NCBI GenBank assembly: GCA_016110215.1
Contig: JADWQD010000006.1
Coordinates: 1,426,001 to 1,490,000 of the forward strand
Origin: Capronia americana
Taxonomy: Eukaryota; Ascomycota; Eurotiomycetes; Chaetothyriales; Herpotrichiellaceae
Reading direction: 5' to 3'
DNA length: 64,000 bases
How positions within the stretch are numbered: the stretch's first letter is position 1; every line of letters begins with the position of its first letter. Positions 27,875 to 37,286 of this stretch are shown piece after piece. The position numbers were made by a program, and so were the translations under genes. The notes beneath the pieces were generated by a model, which was not told the DNA's origin, made no database searches, and saw only the letters and a program-made list of their open reading frames with translations.

Positions 27875-30199
27875 TCAAGGATGAAGGGACGGTTGCTGCT
27901 CAAATGGAATGTCCGCGGATGGGTCAAACATAAAATTTTCGTCAAACGATTCGCCCTGGAAAATGTTGGTCTCCATAAGGCAGTCCCAGTTCATTACAAA
28001 AGGGTCCAACCCTTGCATATGCGGGATGCTCGAGAAGACGTCCGTCAGAGGGTTAAGATTGTTTGGGACTGAGGCCTGGCCGGATCCTGTCTCTGCGTGG
28101 TGTCTGAAGTCGTGATGTTTTAAGGAAGCGGAGGAAACAATGTCTGAGAAGTCCCGCGATATCTGGATTAGCCGTCTCATCGTTCGGTTACCGGGTCCCT
28201 TATGTAGTATCTCCTGAATTTGCTTGACCATCTCATGGAGCTCCTGTCGCTGTGAAGGATCCGATGTCCTCGAAGTGTCCAGCAGACACAGGGAGAGGAT
28301 CAAATTGCACTGGTACGCAAACACTCCGTCAAGCCAGAGACTGGCGTTGTAGAGGCCTCGATCCCACAAACACCGAACAAGCGTCCAAGCGTCCTGAGCA
28401 GCTTGGTAGCAGTTATCCTTGTACCTCAGGATCCGAGTGTCAACTGTAACTGCACCGTCACCATCCTGGACAATATACATGGCCTTGAGAAGAAATGGTC
28501 GGGTGAGCAAGATTCTTGCGTACTGATACCGCACATGGATCATCAGGATTTGTCGTAAGTGGCTGGGATAGACATCGTCAAGCTTTGCTTTGTCAAATTC
28601 AAGAAAGGAAGGGAGACCCAATCTCCAATCGTCGAGCTCCTGAAGTAGTTGGCCGCACAGAAGTACGTCAGGCAGACCTTGGAAGTCGTTCGTCATGTTC
28701 AGGCTTTGATTCGTTTGAACCTCACGGACTTTCCCAATAATACGTGCTAGCGAAACGTCGTACTGAAGGTATCCTGGCGGCCAGTAGAACCCTTGGTCGA
28801 GAATAGATTCTTTCGGAAGGTCGACGATGATGTCTACCCCGTCAACCGCACTCGGTCGTCCAAACAATGCACTAGTGTACTGCTCGAAAATGTAGAGAGA
28901 GCACCATATCTGTTTGCGCAGCTCCTTCTCGAGAGGAGCTATGTAGATTTCAGAGCGGCGTACCACATTCTCGCCTCGATGGAGGCCCAGTCCAATCGCC
29001 ATTCTGATCGCGCAACCGCTTAGAACCCAAGCCGCATTTCTCTCATTGGCGAAGCTCATGTAGACGGAGAGAAGAGCAAAGGCGGTGACGCTTTGCAAGG
29101 TGCCAGAGAGCATGAGACTGGAAATTTCCGAGAATGAATCGTTCACGAGTTGTCTCCTCATAGAGGTCAGCCTTTCGCGCTCAAGCTGATTTTCTTGCCT
29201 CGATGTGGACAGCCGCCATTCACATCCAAAAGCGACCGCTAGTCTCAAGCACACAGCCCATCCCGCATCGATGGTTCTAGTATTCGGAGATCGAATTCGA
29301 TCCAAAACAGCCTGGAATGACGGTCGGTGGAACAGCGCCACGTTGATGTGCACGTGGTCAAAAAAGGCTTCCACGAGGCTGTCGGTTTCATCCCTCGGCG
29401 GAAGAGCCTCAAGAAGGGTATTCAGCCGAGTCACAGCCTGTTCAGGAGACCTTTGCCCTGCAATATGAACGTGGTCTATGGCAGGCAGCTCGGGAACACA
29501 GCTTTGATCCTCGCCCATGGTGTGGGCATATTTATCTTTTATGAAGGTATGACGGAGATTCTGAGTCGAGTCCAAGAGAGCCTCTCCATCCGCGCGTGTT
29601 GCCAGTAATTCCCTCATTTGGCGCACATACGCCATCGAGCTAGATGACCCGAAATATGAAAGCGTACCAGAAGGGCTCTGCAGGATACGTTCATAGAAAC
29701 TCGGAACATACGAGGGTTTGGCCCGTTTCTCTGTGGGAGTACCATGGCAATTGCGAAGGAAGGCGAGGCTCTGCGTTCTTTCTGTGTCCCCAGAGGAATT
29801 GACCTTTGAATTTGCGGCAGGCTCACTTCCAAAAGCTTCTGATGGTGATTCGGGACTGCCCTGAGACACCACCATGCTATCCTGGTCAATTTCTTGGTAA
29901 AGCTGGGATATTTCGTCCGCATTGTCTGTATCAACCCCTGGAAACAATTTATTGATGATATCTGCGAGTGCTCGATGGTGCGAAACGTGTGAGGCGCCTT
30001 CATCGTTGGTGACATTGGTTCGAGGCTTCCGGGGTATTGTGGAAGTGCACTTGACATCACATTTCAGGCACAAGTTGCAAGAGCTCTGTGCAGATGTCCG
30101 GACACATTTCCGGCGGCGAACCTTGCAAAAGTCGCAGCTGAGAGCCGCCCGCTTCCTCAATTGATCTGGGACGCGACGCCGGGCTGTGCTCCTATCCAT
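27875..30199 (-). CDS. Zn2Cys6 transcription factor with fungal-specific regulatory domain (cluster regulator 2)
   Basis: Nuclear regulator, single exon, 774 aa. Zinc cluster at residues 22-51 beginning CDFCKVRRRKC, same Cys spacing as regulator 1 plus one additional Cys. Middle homology region with DHVHINVALFHRPSF, SGCAIRMAIGLGLH, EKELRKQIWCSLYIFEQY and LFGRPSAVDGVD. The acidic C-terminus contains DPFVMNWDCLMETNIF. Long co-linear similarity with regulator 1 (for example DAGWAVCLRLAVAFGCE against DAGGAVCVRMVLVLGCE) shows they arose by duplication within this cluster. It closes the cluster on the right. Whether the two regulators act redundantly, as a heterodimer or on different inducers is not visible. 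Confidence 0.93.
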   Translation of the reverse strand: MDRSTARRRVPDQLRKRAALSCDFCKVRRRKCVRTSAQSSCNLCLKCDVKCTSTIPRKPRTNVTNDEGASHVSHHRALADIINKLFPGVDTDNADEISQLYQEIDQDSMVVSQGSPESPSEAFGSEPAANSKVNSSGDTERTQSLAFLRNCHGTPTEKRAKPSYVPSFYERILQSPSGTLSYFGSSSSMAYVRQMRELLATRADGEALLDSTQNLRHTFIKDKYAHTMGEDQSCVPELPAIDHVHIAGQRSPEQAVTRLNTLLEALPPRDETDSLVEAFFDHVHINVALFHRPSFQAVLDRIRSPNTRTIDAGWAVCLRLAVAFGCEWRLSTSRQENQLERERLTSMRRQLVNDSFSEISSLMLSGTLQSVTAFALLSVYMSFANERNAAWVLSGCAIRMAIGLGLHRGENVVRRSEIYIAPLEKELRKQIWCSLYIFEQYTSALFGRPSAVDGVDIIVDLPKESILDQGFYWPPGYLQYDVSLARIIGKVREVQTNQSLNMTNDFQGLPDVLLCGQLLQELDDWRLGLPSFLEFDKAKLDDVYPSHLRQILMIHVRYQYARILLTRPFLLKAMYIVQDGDGAVTVDTRILRYKDNCYQAAQDAWTLVRCLWDRGLYNASLWLDGVFAYQCNLILSLCLLDTSRTSDPSQRQELHEMVKQIQEILHKGPGNRTMRRLIQISRDFSDIVSSASLKHHDFRHHAETGSGQASVPNNLNPLTDVFSSIPHMQGLDPFVMNWDCLMETNIFQGESFDENFMFDPSADIPFEQQPSLHP

Positions 30200-31091
30200 G
30201 GAGACAGTGATCGGACTCTCTCAAATCGTAAAGTGCCCCGCTGCTTTTTGAAGTGGCCAAGTAGTGATCGTGTCGAGGTGTGAATCGGAACTTTCAAAGG
30301 GAAGAATGCGTTCAAAAGCTACCCGAGGTTCTAATAGGTCAACTTGTCACTACTTTGACAGACGGGGCTTGGAGGGGGTAAAAGCCCTCTATACACGTGA
30401 CCGTCGCATCACGTGAGTCCACAGTACTCAGGCTGCAGGAAAGGAGGACGGAAAGCTCCAGACAAGCTGATGCTAAAAATTGTCTTTCTTCGATAGCATG
30501 CCAGCCAGTTCAAGTTATGCGAGATATGGTCGAGGCAAATCCATCTCTTCACCAAGAAGTAGCAAGATCTCTAAAGGTGGACAATAGGCGTTTCGCTGCA
30601 GGGCATACAGGAGGTTGCAAGCAAGACGCAGCAAAGGACAATCAACGTGGGTAAAGGAGTGAACGGAGATGCTTTTAGAACGTCGGAAGTATACTATAGT
30701 GACCAAGTGCAGCGACGAAAAGGAAGTGATTGTTGCTCGCAAGAGGTGGATCTGATAGGAAGAGGTGTCTGATAGGAACTAGGTGCAGACTAAGCTACTT
30801 AGGGATGCACCTGAACTGTGGCGGTGCGCCCTGATCGAAGCTGAGCCGATGTTGAGCCGAGCCTGATTCGAAGTTCATAAAGCGGCACGTGCAAGTCCCG
30901 AAACGGCACGTCGCGGTCGGTCAGGATGGGCCCGAGGATCGTGGGAGAACTCCAACGCGTTCATGATCATTTCCAGCAAACAGCCATCAAAGCTCGCTGA
31001 CTATTGGAAGTCTGCCACCAACATTCCGCTAAGGTGATATCCTGGGGTTTTGCTCCTTCACCAGCAGAGCGGCTTGCCGGACGTCTTTAAA
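30200..31091. other. Divergent intergenic region, regulator 2 / CFIm25
   Basis: 892 bp between divergent starts. No gene, repeat or RNA recognised; frames are short and compositionally random. Confidence 0.55.
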
Positions 31092-32072
31092 ATGTCGACG
31101 CTTACAACGACCACCCTGAACTCGTCTTTCCCGTACGACTGACTCTATCCCGCAATGCTGCCATCTAACAACATGAAAGGCCTATACTTCCAGCTCCATT
31201 TACAGCCAACCAACCGCCGACCATTCGACTGTACCCGCTCTCGAACTACACCTTTGGTACCAAAGAGACGCAGCCAGAAGAGGACCCCTCGGTCGTTGCG
31301 AGGTTGAAGAGACTCGAGGAGCATTATGACAACTATGGCATGAGACGGACGTGCGAGGGCATCTTGGTCTGTCACGAACATAATCACCCGCACGTGCTTA
31401 TGCTGCAAATTGCCAACGCCTTCTTCAAACTGTAGGTTTTTCTGCAACTCTGTCACTTCGAGCTCAAGCCCGGCCGAAACTGATGCGATCGGATTTGGAC
31501 AGGCCGGGCGACTATCTTCCCCATGACGCGGACGAGATCGAAGGATTCAAACAGCGTCTGAACGAAAGACTGGCACCCACAAACCCCAAGGAAGGAGACA
31601 CCGAGTGGGAAATAGGGGATTGTCTCGCCCAATGGTGCGCAGATTTTGTTCAATGTTTCTATAACCCGCATGCCGCTAACCCTGAGCCAGGTGGCGTCCC
31701 AACCACGAAACGTTCCTCTACCCCTTCCTTCCCGCCCATGTCTCCCGCCCCAAGGAACTCAAGAAGTTGTACCTCATCCACCTCCCGCCGAACAAAGTGC
31801 TTTCCGTGCCCAAGAATATGAAACTGTTGGCCGTGCCCTTGTTTGAGCTGTACGATAATACCGCACGCTATGGGCCACAGCTCAGTGCCATTCCACACTA
31901 TCTTTCGAGGTATCGGTTTGAGTATGTCGATGAAGAGGGGAAGGTCGCGAGTGTCATGCCTGGGGCAGGACCGTTGCCAGGGCCCGATGGGACTGCTCCC
32001 CTGGGTGTCAAGGTGTTGGCGGATGGGGACGGCGATGCAAAAGTGAAGATGGAGGTCACAAATGGTCATTGA
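31092..32072 (+). CDS. Cleavage factor Im 25-kDa subunit (NUDT21/CPSF5 homolog)
   Basis: Subunit of the pre-mRNA 3'-end processing complex. It has a Nudix fold but binds UGUA RNA instead of hydrolysing nucleotides. Four exons: 31092-31132, 31180-31431, 31503-31634 and 31691-32072, 268 aa. Conserved blocks are TIRLYPLSNYTFGTKE, RRTCEGILVCHEHNHPHVLM, LQIANAFFKLPGDYLPHDAD, GDCLAQWWRPNHETFLYPF and KKLYLIHLPPNKVLSVPKN. The AG after the branch-like CTAAC at 31166 was chosen as the first acceptor because it alone keeps frame. A C-terminal extension of about 50 residues (VASVMPGAGPLPGPDGTA onward) is longer than in animals. Core mRNA-processing gene, unrelated to the neighbouring cluster. Confidence 0.95.
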
Positions 32073-33489
32073 GGCGACAGATTAGACGTCCCGCCTGGCG
32101 GCGTTGCGACGCCGCTCAGGCGGACTTGGATTCGCAAACACGAACGGCCGAGTCGTGTGTTAGTGCAAGCCCGAAGAATAAACTGTGGACGCCGCGTTGT
32201 GCGAAATCTAGGAGGAGCCTTCCCGGCTACAACCCTGAGCGACTGGTAGACCTTTTGCTCGAAGAACTCGCACGACGAGTGGCACTCAGCTCGAAGGTCA
32301 GAGGCAAGCTGGAGCCGCTCTTCAGACTGTGGCTCAAGGACAATCTCGGAAGTAAGGCGGGCACAGACACTACGTACCGCGGCTGAAGAGACATCTAGGA
32401 GAGACGATGATGACGAGGCTGCGCAGGGCCGAACGTTGAGTCGGTTATTTACTCCCGTGCTTGGACAGATGATTCAGACCTGCCGAACAGATTTTGTGTT
32501 CGCAGTGCTCATTCTTCCTCCTTTACTCTCCTGAGTCTCTAGGTTTCACCAAAATGCTACCATCTCTCAAGAGCTGGGTACACTCGTCCTCCTACACTCT
32601 GTAGGATCACAATCTTATCTTCTGCCCCGACAGTTAGTGCGGAGGTGGACACTGTTCTCCCCAGGATTCCATGAAAGTGCCTCCAGCCTTTCCTGCGTCA
32701 GTTTGGTCTTTGTACCATGTACCGGCTCTTTTGAAATGACAGGACTCGGGTCACCAGATATCTGCGGGTCTGTATGGTCTGGTTAGAGCTGGGTTGGCTC
32801 CCTTGGGTGACTGTCGTTTGGTTGAAACTCGGCCTCCTCTCAAGAGCTCTTCCATCTGATATCCCAGTACGCCGCACGACAAACAACACCCCAGTCTCTG
32901 AAACTACCTACGAAATGGCTGGCTTTTGAGTCCAGGTATATTCTCGAGGCTTAGCCGTTGTGACCTGTGGCTGTTTTATTGCACACACCTTCCAAGCATT
33001 TCGGGAGCTTGCATACAGTTGACGCACTGGTCGAGGCCGTAGTTAACGTACTTTGCACTGCTACCGTTGTTGACCAAGATCACCAGAATGGCACTCGATC
33101 TTGGCTGTTCATCTTGAGATCCGGTAGGGTGGCGGCACCTCGAGGGTGCTGGCGGATTTGCAGAATATCAGGATGTCAAGGCGACTTTCAGTGTACCCAA
33201 GGCCTCCTCAGACAACTTGCGAGTCAGTCATTGACCACGTTCCCTTATTCTTGACTCATGCTGAGTGGCGGGCAGAGTAGCAGGCAGAGTTTAGCCGGAG
33301 TTGCATCGTTCACTTCCAGTGCCCGCCATCAACTTCTTTCTCCAACCTCCAGACCCTTGGCAGCGAAATTTAGAGATTCGCAATCTGTCCGAAACGAAAC
33401 ACGGGCATTATCATAGAGCTCCTTCCCTTCCATAGCCGAACAGCCTCGTCCTCTCTTTTTGTACCCAGTCACTTCAGTTAACCGTAATC
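32073..33489. other. Intergenic region, CFIm25 / SND3
   Basis: 1417 bp between same-strand genes. The stretch just after the CFIm25 stop is open for about 105 codons without an ATG and is probably 3' UTR. The rest shows no gene, repeat or RNA. Confidence 0.55.
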
Positions 33490-34173
33490 ATGAATTTCAT
33501 GAATCCTCAAATGTACGTATTGCCGTTCCCCCTCAGACTTGGGCTCGTGACTGACAATTTGCAGCACCAACTTGGTGATCATCCTTGGGATGATGCAGGT
33601 CTCGAAGCGCATACCCTTTGACGATCCTCAAGTTCTCCTCGGCGTACGCATTCTCTATGTCGTGTCGAACCTGATCATCTTCGGGCTTTACTACTACATC
33701 GGCATAAAGATCAAAGCGAAGAGAGGTATGCAGTAGGATGGACGTTCGCATGGAAAGCGCTGGACTAATCGTATCATATAGATCTAACCACACTCAAATA
33801 CGTCGAACCTGCGCCGATGGGTTCCGGCGAAGAGCCCAAGCTCGTCACCACCACGATCCAAGAGTACGACCAGAACCAACTCTCGGCCGCATACAAGGGC
33901 CAGCTGATGGGTATTGGGATGATGGCTTTCATGCACATCTACCTCAAGTACACAAACCCGCTCTTGATCCAGTCCATCATCCCTGTTAAGGGTGCCTTCG
34001 AGAGCAACTTGGTCAAGGTCCACATCTTTGGCAAGCCTGCCGTGGGCGAGCTCAAGCGACCATGGAAGGCTTCTGGCGGCATGATGGGAATGGGTCAAGG
34101 TGAGACAAAGAGCGACAAGGCTAGCATCGAGGCCGCTGAGCGGGCTGGTCGTGGAGGAGCCAAGGAAGAATAG
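33490..34173 (+). CDS. SND3: SRP-independent targeting protein SND3 / PHO88 family
   Basis: ER membrane protein of the SND pathway, which inserts proteins independently of SRP; in yeast also tied to phosphate transport (Pho88). Exons 33490-33512, 33565-33725 and 33782-34173, 191 aa. The first exon (23 nt) encodes MNFMNPQI, giving the family N-terminus MNPQITNLVIILGMMQVSKR. Two hydrophobic segments follow: TNLVIILGMMQVSKRIPF and LYVVSNLIIFGLYYYIGIKI. The cytosolic/C-terminal part has YDQNQLSAAYKGQLMGIGMM, MHIYLKYTNPLLIQSI and KVHIFGKPAVGELKRPWKA, all conserved. Acidic/basic tail GGAKEE. Length and all blocks are normal. Confidence 0.96.
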
Positions 34174-35176
34174 GTGGCGCAGGACGGAATGGAGCACCGG
34201 AGCTGCGACTCCGGATAAATAGATACATTTCCAATCTCCAGGGGAGGCGATAGACATAAAAGCAAATATTGCCCACTGATTAGCTGGCTTTTATGCGCTG
34301 TTTTGATACCGTGAACAAACGTCGTAACGCCTCGCTTCACTCTTTCCCACCACAATTGGACCTGGGCTGCTCGTGTGATGCAACAACCGGACCAAAAACG
34401 GCGCGGAAAAATAGATATTCCGCTTCATCTGCCGCGTATGCGAGAGCTGCCAGAGAGGCGAACAGAGGCGATTGGCTGCTCTCGTTTAGGTGGTGCCTTG
34501 CTGCTTTTTCTCAACAAGTCAAGCTACATGGCGTGTGGTAATCAAGGCAATGTTGAGTCATGTCTGCACGTCCGCGATCCCGGCTGTCGAAGTCGGGGAC
34601 CCTTGGAACGTGGTAGGCAGAGGGCGAAGAGAAATATAAGAGTCGGAAGGGGGAGAAGTCGACTCGGAACATCATCCATTAAAGCTATCGCAGAATTCGC
34701 CCCCGAAAAACAAATCCGCCGTTCAGTTCTCGTTCCGACGACAATTGCATTAGATTGAGGTAGGTTATCGCAGCCATTTTCGTATTCCGGGCCCTTGACT
34801 GGAGAGGAGGCCGAATGACAGCTGTCGTCGGCCAAGCAGGGTCCGTCATTTGAGGACCGCTGCCCCTCAACGTCAACACGCCCCACCATTATTCACCTGT
34901 CACTCACTCACGAGTTGCTTCATAGGAATCTCAAAAAGCTCTGATCCTCCTCATCACACCACATTTTTGCCCGTCATTCGAGTATAGCCTTACTCTTTCT
35001 GAAAAAAATCCTAATCCGGCGGTCCGGACACTTACTTGAGTCTCATGTAAGTTGCTATCTTCCTTCTCCAATGCACTCATCTGGATAAGTTGGATCTATA
35101 AGAGCTTTCAGCGAAGCCCTTTCAGCGACTGACCTGAAACTCTCTCTCCCTCACGCAGTCAACAGCTCGATACAAC
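34174..35176. other. Promoter region of GAPDH
   Basis: 1003 bp between SND3 and the GAPDH start. The last 250 bp are C/T-rich in places, as usual for strong fungal glycolytic promoters. No further gene seen. Confidence 0.55.
35047..35158 (+). other. Predicted 5' leader intron of GAPDH
   Basis: GTAAGT donor at 35047 in CATGTAAGTTG and acceptor CACGCAG ending at 35158, with a pyrimidine-rich tract before it. It ends 18 bp before the GAPDH ATG. A leader intron in this position is known for Aspergillus gpdA; this call rests on the splice signals only. Confidence 0.6.
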
Positions 35177-36490
35177 ATGCCTACTCTCGTCGGTATCAAC
35201 GGTTTCGGCCGTATTGGCAGAATCGTAAGTCGCAGTTAGCATTGTCGTCGTGCTTTGCAGCTAACCGATCACTAGGTCTTCAGAAATGCGTAAGTTCCTG
35301 CGTTCCGTGATACCAGGACCGGACTCCGAAAGCTCTCCTAGCTAACGCAGCTCTGCAGTGTCGAGCACGATGACGTCCACGTCGTTGCCGTCAACGATCC
35401 TTTCATTGAGCCCAAGTACGCGGTACGTCACCCTCGCCGTCCTCTGCGAAGCTCGAAGTCGATATTGACAGCGAACAGGCCTACATGCTTAAGTATGACA
35501 GCACGCACGGTCTATTTAAAGGCACAATCGAGGTCAAGGAGGACGCTCTTGTCGTCAACGGCAAGGAGGTCAAGTTCTACATGAAGAGAGATCCCGCTGA
35601 GATCCCCTGGTCCGACACCGGCGCATACTACATCGTTGAGTCGACCGGTGTCTTCACAACCACAGAGAAGGCTTCTGCCCACTTGAAAGGTGGTGCGAAG
35701 AAGGTCGTCATCTCTGCTCCCTCAGCGGACGCTCCCATGTTCGTCATGGGTGTCAACAACGAATCTTACAAGCCCGACATCCCTGTCATCTCCAATGCCT
35801 CTTGCACAACCAACTGCCTTGCACCACTCGCCAAGGTCATCAACGATAAGTTCGGTATGAAGGAGGGTCTCATGACCACCATTCACTCATACACCGCTAC
35901 CCAGAAGACGGTCGATGGACCCTCTGGCAAGGACTGGCGAGGCGGTCGTGCTGCTGCTCAGAACATCATCCCCAGCAGCACTGGTGCGGCCAAGGCTGTT
36001 GGCAAGGTCATTCCAAGCCTCAACGGCAAGCTCACTGGCATGTCCATGCGTGTGCCCACCTCCAACGTCTCAGTCGTCGATCTCACTTGCGTGCTCGAGA
36101 AGCCTGCCACCTACGACGAAATCAAGCAGGCAATGAAGGACGCCGCCGCCGGTCCCCTGAAGGGTACGTCAAATGACCCCAGTGAGCACGTTTTCACTGC
36201 ACGGAAACTGACCAGACGCAGGTGTTTTGGCATACTCCGAGGACGACCTTGTCTCCAGCGACTTGAACGGAGACACTCACTCCTCCATCTTTGATGCTAA
36301 GGCCGGTATCGCCCTCAATGACCACTTTGTCAAGCTTGTTTCCTGGTATGACAACGAGTGGGGTTATTCCCGACGTGTCATTGACCTTTTGGGTGAGTGC
36401 CTTCATCCGATCGGGAGATCCCGGGATGTGCAAAATGACTGACGTTGGAATCTAGCCTACATCGCGAAGGTCGATGCCGGAAGCGCTTAG
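35177..36490 (+). CDS. gpdA: Glyceraldehyde-3-phosphate dehydrogenase
   Basis: Glycolytic NAD-dependent enzyme, cytosolic. Six exons: 35177-35224, 35276-35289 (14 nt), 35359-35422, 35479-36163, 36222-36392 and 36456-36490; 338 aa, standard length. The NAD fold starts LVGINGFGRIGRIV; the active-site Cys is in SNASCTTNCLAP; the catalytic His region is TIHSYTATQKTVDGPSGKDW. SWYDNEWGYSRRV lies near the end and the C-terminus is YIAKVDAGSA. The second exon is a microexon encoding VFRNA with split last codon. Intron-rich 5' half is typical of fungal GAPDH. A leader intron and a C/T-rich promoter suggest high expression (inference). Confidence 0.98.
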
Positions 36491-37286
36491 AATACCGCTC
36501 CCGAAGATCCTGGGGCTCCTCAAGCCTCCGAAAGTTTCATGCCGAACGGGGTCTCCGAATTCGAGGTTCAGGTCAATTGAAAGGGGGGCTACTGGAGAAA
36601 AAGAATCCAAAGTGCCAAAGTGGAACATAGAATAAGCCTCTGTTAGAGGGTGCTTAGCTGTGAAGTAACTTATTTGTATCCTTCTTTATGAGCTAGTCCA
36701 CACCAGAAAACACAACCTTGCGATCGACTTCGAGAACACCTATCTCAATGTCGCTTCCAATACGTCGTAGACATGCGCACGTGGTGTCCAGCCTTATCAC
36801 GATGTCACATGACGTGGTTCCGACTTCTTGGCGCCTCCTGTGGTGGAGGCTTGCGAAACGCTTCACATCCATGTATTTACTGCTACATGAGATTCAGCAA
36901 CCAGTGATTCACCGCTCCCGTCGATTAGAATTTACCTGACAGCAACCAGTAAAGACAGAAAACTCCTGTGTGGCCATCTCCGAGGCCTGCTAGAGCTTAC
37001 GCCTTACGAAACCGTCCCTGACTTTGGCGCTGATCAAAGGTGAGTGGTAGCTAATACACGCAAATATCTCTCCGAAGGACTAAGCTTTAATACCATGTAC
37101 CTGGGCGCCAGTACGTAAACTTTGGCTGATGTTGAAATATAGGGCGTCAAGGAGCACATTTTCGTCTCATACGACCACACACGCTTCTAAATTCGCCGGC
37201 GTCGCCAGAGGGTTGTCTTCACCATGTGTCCGTCTTGACCTATCTCTTCATTGCTATTTAAGCTCCATTATACAACCTCTTCCACT
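36491..37286. other. Intergenic region, GAPDH / Hda1
   Basis: 796 bp between same-strand genes. Nothing recognisable besides short random frames. Confidence 0.55.

Noticed and set aside
32069..32386. Open frame after the CFIm25 stop with a helical-looking stretch (GYNPERLVDLLLEELARRV)
   Set aside because: No ATG in the frame and no splice evidence joining it to CFIm25, whose conserved C-terminus is complete. Most likely 3' UTR.
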